DNA from: Tilletiopsis washingtonensis
Taxonomy: Eukaryota > Basidiomycota > Exobasidiomycetes > Entylomatales
Reading direction: 5' to 3'
DNA length: 64,000 nucleotides
NCBI RefSeq assembly: GCF_003144115.1
Contig: NW_020312005.1
Coordinates: 244,562 to 308,561, forward strand
This document shows, piece after piece, positions 42,447 through 53,906 of this stretch; the stretch's first letter is position 1, and the number at the start of each line of letters is the position of its first letter. A program made the position numbers and the translations under genes. The notes below the pieces were generated by a model that saw only the letters and a program-made list of their open reading frames with translations, did no database searches and was not told where the DNA came from.

Positions 42447-44138
42447 ATGCTCCTCTCTCTCTGCGCACTGGCACTGCTGCCAGGCGCTGCCTTCAGTGCA
42501 TCGTCAAGCAGCTCCTCGCCCGCGCTGCTCGCCGGCGCCGCCAGTTCCGCCGCCGGCTGGACGTTCCTGCCGGCGATCCGCGGCGCCGTGCTGGATGTCG
42601 GCTCCTTCGCCGTCGCCGCCAACAGCTCAGGCAGCAGCAGCAATGCGCAGCCTACGCTGCCTGCGTACATGACGCAGGGCGTCGATGCGCGCAATGTGAA
42701 GCGCGTCGTGGTGATGCAGCACGGCGACGATCGCGATGCGTGGGACAGCTGGACGGTGAGTCCTTGCGCCCCGAGGCCGAGTGGACAGGAGGCGGCAACG
42801 AGGCGGAGTGGCTGGAGCAGCGAGCTGTGAGCAAGGCGCAGGACTGGCGCACGGGTGTAGTCAGTGTCGCAGGGGCAGACCTCATCGCCTCCGAAGATCG
42901 CCTTGCCTGCCCGCCCTTGCAGAGACACACACGCAGTCGCTGCATGGCAGCTCTTTGTGCGCACCGCCAAGCCTGTCAAGCTTTGCGCAGCCAAAGAGGC
43001 TTGGAGGGCTCTATCATGCGCCGGCAGGTGCAAGCAGTACCGCACTTGCTTACGCCACTCTGCTCTTGGACGTAGTATACCGATATGGCTCTCGATCGTG
43101 CCGTCCTGGGTGGTGACGTGAAGCGGGAAGAGGTCATCATTGTCTCTCCGTACGTACACGTCCAGAGATGTCGTCCTGACGCGATTTGCTGAGCATGGCC
43201 TACGCCTCCGCAGGCAGATCTTCACCACGCTCGACTACCGCGCCTACAACGCCTCGACGTCCGTCTCGCCTCCGAGCTCGAGCGTCATGGTGTGGGATCC
43301 CGCGACGGACTGGTCCGGCGGCTCCTCGTCTCTCTTTCCCTCTGCCTCCTCCTCCTCCTCTTCCTCTCCCAGCTCCAACGTCGGCGTGTACGAGGCATAC
43401 GACGCTCTGCTCTCCCACTTTCTCGACCGCACCGCCTTTCCGAGTCTCGTCACGCTCGTCGTCGCCGGCTTTTCCCGCGGCGGACAGCTCGTGCATCGCT
43501 ACGCCACGCTGCGCCCAACAGGCGAGGAAGACCGTGTCAAATACTGGATCGGCGCCCCTGCTTCCTTTGTCTATCTCAACGACTCGCGTCCCGAGCGAGT
43601 GCGTCGCTCCTGCGATGCGTTCGACGAGTGGAAATACGGCCTGCAGGGCGTGTTGCCGGCCTACGCCAACTCCAGCGGAGTGGCCTTGACGCAGGCGGGT
43701 CTGGCACCGCGCTTTGTGGCGAGACGCATGGCGTACCTTGTGGGCGCGCGGGACAGAGTGGATGGCGATCAGGGGTGCGAAGCTGATGCTCAAGGCAAGT
43801 GAGTAAGCCCCTCTTCTGCCGCTGCATCCTCCTCTCCCTCTCCTTCGCTGACCACTGCTCGCAAAAGGGATCACATCACAAAGATGCGCAACTACATCAC
43901 CGCCTCTCTGCCCTTTCTCGCCGCGTCCACCAACGGCGCGCTGCCCGCCAACAGCACCATCGACTACGTGCGCAATGCGCAGCATCAAGACTGGCGCATC
44001 ATCAACTCCGACGCCGGCGTGCAGCGCCTGTTCCTCGACGACTACAGCGCCATTGGCAGCAATGCACGCGCGCCGGGAAGCGATGGAGACGGCAGCACGA
44101 CGGATCCGACGAAGGACTCGGGCAGCGATGACTCGTAA
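42447..44138 (+). CDS. Secreted alpha/beta-hydrolase-fold protein
   Basis: Likely secreted hydrolase of unknown substrate. Exons 42447-42755, 43076-43149, 43214-43798, 43868-44138; 412 aa. Residues 1-18 form a signal peptide (MLLSLCALALLPGAAFS). VKRVVVMQHGDDRDAWDSWTYTDMALDRAVLGG matches the start of fungal extracellular hydrolases, and the nucleophile elbow is GFSRGG with Ser215. Later segments YWIGAPASFVYLN, GDQGCEADAQGKDH and RNYITASLPF fit this group; the His in DHITK is a candidate catalytic base. A serine run at about 171-182 is a linker or insertion. The first intron is 320 nt; its acceptor (TAG before TATACC) was chosen because it alone keeps SWT-YTDMAL in frame without a stop. Catalytic activity is inferred. 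Confidence 0.8.
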
Positions 44139-44658
44139 GCGAAGCGATGCCGCCCCCAGCCCCCCTGCACCCTCCAATCCTCTCGACGACTTGCCCTCTC
44201 TGCGCTGCTTCGCACGCGATGCTTCAGTCACGCAGCCCGTCTTTCCCCGTCTTGCCCCACTCATGCTCTGCCTCGGGTCATCTTCCGCAATGTCACCATC
44301 TGCTCTTCGCGCTTCCCCTCCCCCCGCGCGCGTGTCTATGTGTCAGAGCTGGTGATGTATTGGTCGGACGGAGGCCCGTGAGGTGAGGTCAAGATGACGT
44401 GAAGTGAGGGTCAAGTGTGGTGAAGTGAGGTGGGGAATGTGGACGAGGTGACGATGGTAAGAAGAACAGGATCGAGCCGAGACAGGGACAGGCGGAGCGA
44501 CATGCGCGTCGACATGCTCGGACCGGCCGAGCTTGAAGACAGCCGCGCGCGAGGGAGGGGCCAGGTGTGTGAGGTGAGGAGAGGTTGTGCGCGAGCGAGA
44601 GAGAGAGAAGGAGCGCTGGATCGACGGCAGGAGCAGCGACGGCACACGGCTTGCTGCG
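44139..44658. other. Convergent intergenic region
   Basis: 3' ends of the hydrolase-like gene and of the GT69 gene. Contains a three-unit 21-bp repeat (44378-44440). No gene supported. Confidence 0.55.
44378..44440 (+). repeat. Imperfect 21-bp tandem repeat, three units
   Basis: Units start at 44378, 44399 and 44420, each beginning GTGAGGTGAGG or GTGAAGTGAGG, the first two followed by TCAAG. They diverge at their ends. A simple minisatellite in the space between two convergent genes. Confidence 0.7.
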
Positions 44659-46793
44659 TCATTGCTGCGGCACGGCAGCTCCTGCGCTCTGCGCGTGCCA
44701 TGCCGCGAGTGCGTCGACGGTGAGCGAGCGGTTCGTCGGCGCGATGTGCGCCTCGTTCCAATCGTCTCTGAACGAGTCAAGACAGTTGGGCGCCTTGCGC
44801 CCCAGATCCGTGAGCGGCGCAAACAGCGTCGCCGCGACGCCTCGTTCCCACAGCGTCTGCCAAGGCCTCACTACCGCGCTCCGCAGCAGCGTGTGGTACA
44901 GCCAGAACGTCGGCGCGTCGTACGTGACTTGCACGAGGGGATTGATGAAGATCTCCGGCCGACGTGCGGGAGTGGCGAGTGCGGTGAGCCGATGAATGTC
45001 GAGATTGATCAAGAGGCATTCAGAGGAGACGCAGCGCGACTCGGAGCGGAAGGTGAGCGGCATCGAGAGCGGCGCGGCGGGCGCCGAGGCATTGATGCCG
45101 CTGTGAGGCAGCGCGGCCCGAGGCGGATCCCACTCCTCCAGTCGCAAGTGCTGCAGTCGAAGCTGCTTCTCCTTGGCGCCGTCAGGCGTCGCCCACCAAC
45201 TCTGGTCGTGCACTCTCCTCTCGCCCGCAGGCACCAAGCGCGGTGACCTGCGCGGCGGCACAGTGCGGTCGGTGAACCAACGAGCGTCGAAGGCGGCGGC
45301 GCCGGTCCAGCAGCTGGCGACGCGGATGGCTTGTTGTGCCTTCAAGGAGGCGACGGAGGGTGCGTCGGAGAAATACGGCCACAAGGGCTTGGTGCGGTCG
45401 CCGGTGACGGAGCGCACGACCCAGCTGCAGGCAGAAGCGGTCAGCATGGCGCAAAGAGACAGCGCCTGCGCGCTACTCACGTGTCGTACAGCCCCAGCAG
45501 CGCCCCTCCAAAGTCCATCGCACAAGCCACATCATAATCGCCGCGCTGCGTCTCCAGCAGACGCATCATGTCCGCGCTCTTGAACAGCACGTCGTTGAGC
45601 CAGAGCACCTTGCTCCAGCGCGTGCCCTTGCCCCACAGCCGCTGCGGATCTGCCACGCCGTTGGAGAGCGGCAAGAGTGCCTCGTTGCGCACGGCTGCGA
45701 GGAAGCGGATGCGGCCGGGCCCGTCGCCGGACTCCTTGGTGATGCGTGGCTTGGTGACAAGTCGCCGGAGCAGCGAGCGTCGCGTCGGCGCTGCGACTGC
45801 CTGCGAGGGTGCGGCAGCCGCGGCGTGCTTCTCCTCGCCCGTGCGAATGAGATGCGGCACGTCGAGCGCCTCCAGACGCGCATCAAGCTGACGCAGCAAG
45901 CGCTCCGTCTTGCCGCCGTCGGGCGAGTTGGACTCGTAGAGGCTGACGAAGACGCGTCCGCGATGCATCGCCACGAGCTCGAGCAATGCGTCGCTGAAGC
46001 GCGGCAGGATCGCGGCGGAATCGTAGAGGTTTGCAGCGATGAAGAGCGGCGGTGCATCGGCAGAGACTGCGGAGGCGATGTAGGGTGCGGGCGTGTCGAA
46101 CGAAGGAGAGAGAGACCAGGCCCAGAAAATGAGCGAGATGCCGAGCACGAGACGCCAGAGACCGCTGGCCCAGCTGCGTCTCCAAACTGCGCGAGGCCGC
46201 GCCTCCGAGTGCGGTGCCTCGGGTGTGGGCGCCAGGTGCGGTGACTGCAGCGCGCAGCGTCCGCCACGTCGTCGTCCTAGGCGTCTCTTGATGCGTCCGA
46301 CTCCTTCAAGCGTCACGGCGAGCGGCAACGCGCACAGCTGCAGCGAGACGAATGGCCAGAGCGTGGATGGCGCCTTGAAGAAGGCCGACAGGCCTGCTGA
46401 GAGGAGCACGACGAGAGCGAAGAGCAGCGCCAGTCGATGCGCTGCATGTCGTTGCGCCGCACTGCACGGCGGCTGGGGCGGGGTTACGGCGCCAGCAGAG
46501 AGTGGCAGATAGTCATGAGCGCCGCGCTTGGCGAGCCCATGCCGCAGCATCGGCAACCAATGGCGCGGACACATGCTCCGCCGTCCGCCGTTGCGCGCAT
46601 CGAGGACAGCAGCGACATCTCGCCAAGACGCGGGCGTGTCGACGTCGCCCTCATCGAGCGCGTGCAGCTCGTATGAAGCACAGAGATCATCGAGTGATGT
46701 CCGACTGCTCAGGTCACTCGTGCTCGCACTGCTGCCGCTCGCTGCCGCGCCGCGCCGCTCGCGACGCAGCGCCGCCTTCTCGTCGGCCAGCAT
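44659..46793 (-). CDS. GT69 alpha-1,3-mannosyltransferase, CAP59/CMT1 family
   Basis: Golgi type II glycosyltransferase of the family first known from cryptococcal capsule formation. Exons 46793-45481 and 45424-44659; 692 aa. Two hydrophobic segments lie in the N-terminal third (around LALLFALVVLLSAGL and WRLVLGISLIFWAW). The catalytic part shows the family pattern in order: FIAANLYDSAAILPRFSDALLEL, RVFVSLYESNSPDGGKTERLL, FLAAVRNEALLPL, KVLWLNDVLF, GDYDVACAMDF, LYDTWVVRSVTGD, WPYF, CWTGAAAFDARWF and, near the end, INPLVQVTYD. The splice joins LYD-T-WVVR exactly. Known members transfer mannose from GDP-mannose; the acceptor here is unknown. The N-terminal 110 residues are soluble and Ser/Ala/Arg-rich; an earlier start cannot be excluded. 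Confidence 0.9.
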
Positions 46794-49700
46794 GCTGGGC
46801 TCTGGGCTGCCAGCAGTGCGACGCTGCGGAGGCGCTCGGCAAACGTCGAGAGCGTGCGCGGTACAGCTGCGCTGTCGCCCGGCGTCGGCGTCTCAGTGAC
46901 GACGCCGAAGAGCACGCGGCGCGTCTGGCTCGAGGCTGTGCTGCGCTACCAGACGGCGAGGAGCGAGCGGTACACGCGGCGTCGGCGTTGCAGGCGCTGC
47001 AGCGGTGCGGTGGCTTTGGCGCGCTTTCCTGCGCGGCGCGAGGCGCGGGCCAAGCCGCGCGGCGGGTGCAGCGGTGCAGGTGACGCTTCGGACCGAGAGC
47101 GCGTCTTGGTCGAGCCGCGCGACACGCTTGGCAGGCGCGGTGCGAGGGAAGCAGCGGTGTGGGCTGCGATGCGCTCAGGTGTTGGCGACGAGCGGCGAAA
47201 GCCGCTGTTCACAGCGGCTGTGGGTCGGTGTGTGCGTGACGTGAAGAGAGCGAAGAGATGGAGCGGCGCCGAGGGTCGTGTATGGCAGGCAGGGCCGGGC
47301 TCAGCGAGGCGAGACGAGGCGCGGGACAGGACGAAGCAGGGTCCGAGGCAGAGGGAGCGAAGGTGGTGGTGGTTGGGACGGCGGGAGGAAAAGCATGGGA
47401 GAGGAGAGGGCTCCGCCGTATCTGGTGCTGCTTCGTCAAACACAGCCGGCCGACGAACGTGCACAGCATGCAGGTGCAGCACCTCGAGGGCGGTGCGTTG
47501 CTCTGCCGGCCGGCCGTGGCGCAGCAGCAGCAGGGCAGCTGTGACGCCATGCCGCTTTAGCGCCTGCGTGATGCCCAAAGTGCACTCGGATGCACGAACT
47601 CGAAGCGGTCGCGGTTCGCTGGGCAGCTGCGGTCTGATGGGCGGAGCGGCAGGCGGGGCAGAGCGGAGCGCGAGCGCGCTTGAGGAGCAAGCCGCGAAGG
47701 TGAAGGCTCGGCGCAGCCCGCAGGCGTGTGCGTGCCTGCAGCGCCTCTCTTCCACCCCGCGGGTTCAGCGGGCAGGCAGGCGGCCAGCAGAGCAGCCAAG
47801 AGGCCCGAGAGCGAAGCACGAGGCGCGCAGAGAGAGGCAGGACACCGCAGAGGGCGCTCGCCGCCGCTGTTCTCCTGCGCTCTGGGCCCCTCCTCTCGCG
47901 CCGTCAGGCACCACATGAAGCGCTTGAGCGCCGAGATCTTCCAGAGCGGCAGCCCCTCTCTATGACCGCCGCTCGCTTCCAGCCGCTCAGAGCGGCAGGT
48001 GAAGCTTCGTTTCTGGCGCCGGCACTGCCCCTCTCGCGCCCCTCGAGGCGCCGAAGAGACACGAGACGCGAAGCGGCTGAGGGGCCGAGGGGCTGCGCCG
48101 CCAAGGCCACGCGCGGGCCGTACCGCTGCTCCAGTGCCGAGCGCCGCTCTGCCGCTGCAGGCGCGCGTTTCCTGGGGCCCGCGCCTCCTGCCCGAAATAG
48201 CCTCGGCTCCTCCGCCAGCAGCACCCAGCTGCAACGTCTCTCGCGGCTCCACCTCGGCGCTGCCTCGTCGAGCGGATGCTCTGCCCTCACAACGACGACG
48301 ACGACGTCCTCCTCAAGCGCCATGGCCATACATGTCTGGCCTCGACGCTTGCTCAAACTTGCGAGAGCGGCTATCGCAGCCGGCGCAAGGCATGCGCAGC
48401 CACGGCCGGCACCGAGGTGCCGAGGGGCTGTGCTTTCGACGCGCGCGCCGAAGACGCCTCGCCTCGTGCAGCCTGCGTGCGGCAGCAGCTTCAGCGGCGA
48501 GAAGCGCGAAGGAGGCGGGCCCGGCGCATCGCGCATGCGTACGCTGGCTGATGCTGCAGCGGCGAAGCGTGAACCGCGGCTTTGGCGCTCGCGCGCTCTC
48601 GTCGACAGCTGCGACTGAACGCTGGTGCGCCGGCACGCGGTGACGAGGAGGGCCGCAGCAGACGGTGCGGCCCTAGGCGCTGAGCTGGGAGCCCACCGAC
48701 TGCGGCAGTGGAGCCGAGCGACGACTTCTCGGCCGACGTCTAAGCACACGCTTGCCTCCCTCGTCTACGACTGCACAGGCGCCGTGAGCTCGTCGCGGTT
48801 CTGCTTTGCCGACGAGGCTGATTGGGCGCAAAGCGTGTCTCCCGAGAGGCATTCCTCATGCGGAGCTTGAGAAGCACTTCTTATGAGGAGCTGTGATGAG
48901 AGCTGTCGGCGTCGGCGACGCACAGGCCGAGCACGCCGAGGGGTGCGTGCCTCTTGTCAGCGGCGGTTCTCGTGGACAGCACTGTCTTCTCGTCTTGCGA
49001 GAGGCACCCAACGCTTCGCGGCGCTTTGCTGGATTGAGTGACGCATACCAGCTAGTCTGCATTGGCTGTCACTGGGCTCGTCAATGATGCGAGGCGCCGG
49101 TGAGAAAGGCGGCCATGCTTGACCTGCGCCGCCATCCGGACGCCTCCGCCGTCTTGCCCCTCTCCTGTGCCGCTCGCTCTGAGCGCCCTTCTTCGTTGGT
49201 CTGCTGCGTCTGCCTTGCTCTCTCCCTCAGCTCAGCTCAGCGCTCGACATGGTGGCGGTGGCGCCAGCAGCAGATCACGAGGGGTCCACGTCGTCCTGAC
49301 TTTGAAGGGGCATCTTCTCGTGCGCCACGTGTCGCATTCCTGCTCTCATCAGGTACGGTCAGGCACCCAAAGCAAAAGAAAGGTGCTTCATGCTTCGCTC
49401 CTCTCTGTCATGCCGGCGCTGCGCCCACTCATCGAGCGCCGATCAGCATTAGCAGGATGCCGCGTGGTCCGGCGGGAGGGGGCGGAGGAACGGCGCACCG
49501 CCCTCCCCGCGGCGTGCGAGCGGCAGGAGCCGCGCGGCGCGGGCGACGTGGCACGTCACCGCGGCGCCGCCGCCGCCTTCGCGCGCTGCGCCCTCGCTGG
49601 CGCACGCGCGCGCGTCTGGCCGCTCTCACGCACGCACACAGACCGCGTGCCTGGATGCTGCACGCGCGAAGGTGCGCCTTGCATCGCGCCGCGCCGCGGG

Positions 49701-49876
49701 CTTGCAAACATCGCACGGGCGCCGGCGGCTGGCTCCTTCTCGTCCTCTCCATCCATCTCAAGCGCCACCCTCCACCACCACATCGCGCTCCGTCTCACAG
49801 CGCACCCACAAGGCACAAGCGCTCACTCTTCCCATTGTTGCTTCTCACCCGCCTCGCAGTCTCGCACCCTCGCACG
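46794..49876. other. Gene-poor GC-rich divergent spacer, 3 kb
   Basis: No gene is supported. Long open frames (for example on the plus strand from 46854 and 47728) read as Arg/Ala/Ser mosaics without motifs. The part from about 49740 to 49876 is pyrimidine-rich and forms the probable leader of the SURF4 gene. Small proteins or non-coding transcripts could be missed. Confidence 0.5.
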
Positions 49877-51810
49877 ATGGCCTCCTACGGCCAGTCCCCC
49901 TATCAGGCCGTGCAGCGTCCCGGCCACGCCTCGGCCAGCGGCATGGGCGGCGGCATGGGCGGCGGCGGCGGCATGGGCGGCGCAGCACGCGGCGAGGAGA
50001 GCCCGCTGGACAAGGTCCGCGCATGGAGCTCAAAGGTGCGTGGCGCGCGGCGCAGACGAGAGGGCAAATGCGAGATGGATGCATGAGGCGTTACAGACAG
50101 GGTGCGGCGCAACGCATGCGCACTGGCGTCACTGCAGGCGCTGGCGATGGAGCAGGAGTGCAGTGCGTCGCTCAGGGTACTCCGACGCTCTGTGAGGGCA
50201 GGGCTTCGTCTGCAAGCAGCGCAAGCTGGGCGCGCTGCGCACACGCACGCCTCGCACAAGCAGGCGACGTGCAGAACGTGTCTGGCTCGCTCGCGCGGAC
50301 GCGACGGGCATCGGTCGGGCAGAGCGGGCGGGCTCGGCGCGAGGGACTGACCAGTCCCGTGCCAGCCGGCGCTGGCGTCTCTTGCTGCGTGCAGGGATTG
50401 CAGAGGCCAGCAGCTGCGCAGCGACAAGCAGCCCGTACCCCGGCGGCCTTCTCGCGCGTGCTCCATCCATCGCTCGGTGCCGCGCCTCCTCTTGCTCACC
50501 CCTCTTCCTGCAGGTTGAGGATCTCATCGACGTCTACACGCAGCCCATCAAGCCCCACCTTCCGGCGCTAGGCCGCTTCTTGATCGTGGTGACGTTCCTG
50601 GAGGATGCGCTGCGCATCGTGACGCAGTGGGGCGACCAGAAGTACTACCTGCAGAAGCACCGTGGCTTCCCGTGGGGCATCAGCCATATCTTCCTGCTCG
50701 TCAATGTGCTGGTGAGTGGGTGCGAGGAGGAAGGGGGGAGAGCGCATGCGCGGATGCTGCGACGACTGCCAGGCGGGCTAGGCGAAGCGTGCGCGCTTGG
50801 AGGAGATCAGAGTCGCCGCGCATTGCAGCGATGGCGCGCCGCATAGCGCAAACGAGGGCGCATCAATTCGTGCTCCTCCCTGCCGCAGCTTGCTGACCTC
50901 TTGCATTGCAGGTCATGCTGGCCGCCTCGATCGCCGTCATTGCGCGCCGCTACCCCGAGATCAGCGTCGGTGCGCTGCTCGGCGTCGTCGTCGTGCAGGG
51001 CTTCGGCTACGGCCTCATCTTTGACGTCAACTTCTTCCTGCGCAACCTCAGCGTCATTGGAGGCCTGCTTATGGTCCTCAGCGACAGCCTGGCCAAGAAG
51101 AAGAACATCTTTGCCGGCCTGCCGAGCATTAGCGAGACGGACCGGAAGGTCTACTTCCAGGTGAGTGTGCGAGAGAGCGAGAGAAGGGTGCATAGGCGCG
51201 AGCGAGGGCTGGCAGCTATGCGCGCGCTGTGCTCGATGCAGCACCTGCAAGCTGTGTGCCTCGCGCGATGCCTGTGCCAGCTCTCAATCCTCTCCGGTTC
51301 TCTCGAGGCTCACCCTTCCTCTCTCAGCTCGCTGGCCGCGTGCTGCTCATCTTCCTCTTCATCGGCTTCATCATCCAAGGCAACTGGTCCATTGCGCGCG
51401 TGCTCGTCTCGGTGCTCGGCTTTGGCGCGTGCGTCATGGTGGCCGTGGGCTTCAAGGCGCGCTGGAGCGCCAGCTTCCTCGTGCTGCTGCTCAGTGTGTT
51501 CAACGTGAGTGCTGGCGCGCGAGTCTGCGGTGGATGCGGCGCATGGCTGATACGACTGCGGCCGCAATGCAGCTCTTCGTCAACAACTTCTGGACCGTGC
51601 ACGCCGCGCACCCGGCGCGCGACTTCCTGCGCTACGACTTCTTCCAGACGCTCAGCATTGTCGGCGGCCTGCTGCTGCTCGTCAACCAGGGGCCAGGTGA
51701 GTGGCGGCGAGCGCGGGCACGAGGCGCTGCGCGATGCAAGTCGAGCAGTTGGCTGACTCGCGCGTAAACCAGGCGGCTTCTCGATGGACGAGCGCAAGAA
51801 GTCGACGTAA
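49877..51810 (+). CDS. ERV29: SURF4/Erv29 ER cargo receptor
   Basis: Polytopic receptor that loads soluble secretory proteins into COPII vesicles at the ER. Six exons: 49877-50035, 50514-50711, 50912-51160, 51328-51504, 51573-51696, 51773-51810; 314 aa. Family segments: VEDLIDVYTQPIKPHLPALGRFLIVVTFLEDALRI over the first helix, GIDVNFFLRN-like FDVNFFLRNLSVIGGLLMVLSD, and [28 protein letters not shown] close to the C-terminus. It ends KKST, a KKxx retrieval signal, as in yeast Erv29 and human SURF4. About seven hydrophobic segments. The first 45 residues are Gly/Met-rich and unlike the family. The first intron is 478 nt, longer than most, and separates this extension from the core. Confidence 0.95.
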
Positions 51811-52440
51811 GGTCTTGCCAAGGCCTTGCTGACTGCCTTCGCACATCTCAAGATATCCCCTCTCTCCCTCTCCCTCCTCTTTCCTCCTTTCTCTCGCCCG
51901 CTCCGCGCGCGCATCGTCGTCCTTTCGCGCGTTCGCCGCCTGCTCGGCACGCTGCGACTCGGACGCTGACACTACACTGCGAGAGAGCCCTCTGCTGCTG
52001 CAAAACACCGAAATATGAAAAGGCGTGCTCAATGATGGCATTGCGCGAGGCAAGCTCGGTCAGAGCATGGCGTTGGTGGTGCGCTCGGCGTGAGGAGGCG
52101 CTGTGATGCTGGCGCGTGGACGGCGGGGCAGAATGGGCTCTGGCGTTCGGCGCAAGCTGCGCCAGACGCCGGCCGCGCATCGGCTGCCGTGCGTGCCTCT
52201 CGGCGAAGGGCAGAGCGAGGTGGCGCGGAACGCTGGTGCAGAGGGCATCTGTTGCTGCGCAGTCGACGTTGACAGCACTGGAGAGAGCCGGGCTGGGTTT
52301 GAGCCTCGTCCAAGTCTGACTCACGGCCGGCCGGCCGCCCCAGAGAAAGCGCCCAGCCTTGTCCGCCCACCCTTGTTCGGCGGGTTGTTGTTGCGCGTCT
52401 TGCGACGTGAGACACAGGGACGTCGTCGACGCTGCCCGGC
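51811..52440. other. Convergent intergenic region
   Basis: 3' ends of the SURF4 and JmjC genes. CT-rich between 51850 and 51900. No gene supported. Confidence 0.55.
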
Positions 52441-53906
52441 CTAGTGGAACCAAGCATTGACGCTGGCGCTGTCGTCGAGGCCCGCGACGCAGTGCAGCCA
52501 CTTCTTCGGGATGAACAGCACGTCTGCCGGCTCCAGCACGACATGTTTGGCGTCCGGGTGGCTCAGCGCTTGTTCGATGTCCCATAGCTCGGTCTCGGCA
52601 CCGTCCGATTGCGCTTGCAGAAAGGGCTCTTCAGACCCGATCCGCGAAGTGTTCTGCAGCGGCCCACCAGCATGAAGATGGAGGTGTGCCGCGCAGGCAG
52701 GAGGGAAGAGATGCACGCGCTTGCGCCCGACGAGCTGCGAGAAGAGATTGTGGTGTGGGTCGCGATGGAGCGGCGTGAATGTGCCTGTTTGTAGAGGTGT
52801 GAGAAAGGAGGCAGCGGCAAGGGACGAGGAGCATGACGTACCGGCACCGCCAACCCAGAGCATGCGCCCCCAATCCTGCGTTGCCAGCTTGAGGTGTGGC
52901 AGCATCGGCACGTCAGCCTCGAGCTCTGGCTGCAAATCTACTGATTAGCAGCGCTTCAAGATGCGCGAAGAATGGCGCAGACTTACCAGCTCAGAAAGCG
53001 GCTGTTGCGCTACGTATCCGACCATGGGCGTTGAGGAGGAATTGGGGATGGACCGAGCGAGGAAGGCGGCGTGGAAGAGCTCTGCGTCAGAGAGCCGGCG
53101 TGAGCATCTGCCTCTCTTTACGCGCGCCATAAGGGGATAGGCACACTTCGCTGCGCTGAGCTCGCCAGCAAGAGCCAGCTCTCCTTCCGATCCGTCATAC
53201 AGGAGACGGTGAAGAGGAAGGCGTCGTAGAACGTATCGGATCACAGCATCGATTGCGATGCTGGACCCGAGCCGTTCTACGGGGCGATCCACCTACCGTC
53301 GCTTTTATGACGAATGGAGCTGGGAAGGTGGTGGACGAGAGGAAGGGGGATCGAGAGCAGCAGATGATGAGGTGCGGCGGCACACAGCGCCGCAGGCCCG
53401 CTCCCTCAGATGGCGGCGGGCCAGGACAGCGCGTCGCAGCCCCATCATTCGGCAGACTCCTGAGTCCAACGGAAGCTGATCGAGCGCCGAACACCACGCC
53501 TGCCACACTCTATGATTCGGCCTCCAGCGATTACGTCTCCAGCGGCGCCACGGCCCTCTGTGCTCTCATCCGCCGGGCTCGACAGCGTCCGTGCGTGCCA
53601 CTCACCCAAGCTCATGCGTCCCTCATTCCACTCCTCTCCCTCCTTCCTCACATAACCCCGTCCCGGCCGTGCCATCTCCACCCTAACCACTCTCTCCTTG
53701 GCTCTCAATATCCCTCCCAGCTGCGCATCATCGTTCCAGTGCAGTGCCGGCGTGGGCTGCAGGCCCGGCACGTCTGCTGCGGCGGCAGAGAGGAGTGCGC
53801 GGAGGAGCAGCGGGGCGCTGGTCGAGCTGCTGAGGTTGGAGGCGAAGTGGGAGAGCGAGTGAGAGGACGGAGGGAGCGCTGCGAGGCGCGAGAGACGGGC
53901 TGCCAT
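52441..53906 (-). CDS. JmjC-domain oxygenase (JMJD5/KDM8-like)
   Basis: Fe(II)/2-oxoglutarate oxygenase of the cupin-8 group. Exons in reading order: 53906-53606, 53081-52987, 52929-52842, 52784-52441; 275 aa. The first exon holds APLLLRALL, ALHWNDDAQLGGIL and RVVRVEMARPGRGYV, the usual start of these domains; the 524-nt first intron joins RMSLG to ELFHAAFLA. Then come GYVAQQPLSELPELEADV and TPLHRDPHHN with metal ligands His168 and Asp170, GRKRVHLFPP, LEPADVLFIPKKWLHCV with the third ligand His259, and SVNAWF. Small size and the lack of DNA- or histone-reading domains favour protein or tRNA hydroxylation or a peptidyl-arginine hydroxylase role as in JMJD5; this is inference. The start at 53906 is the first ATG that keeps the domain whole; the upstream frame is open, so an earlier start is possible. 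Confidence 0.82.

Noticed and set aside
46854-47918. 354-codon plus-strand frame
   Set aside because: Arg/Gly/Ser mosaic without domain; opposite strand equally open.
53195-53506. Minus-strand frame containing APFVIKAT, reminiscent of an oxygenase start
   Set aside because: Lies inside the long JmjC intron; the true domain start is upstream and joins in phase past it.
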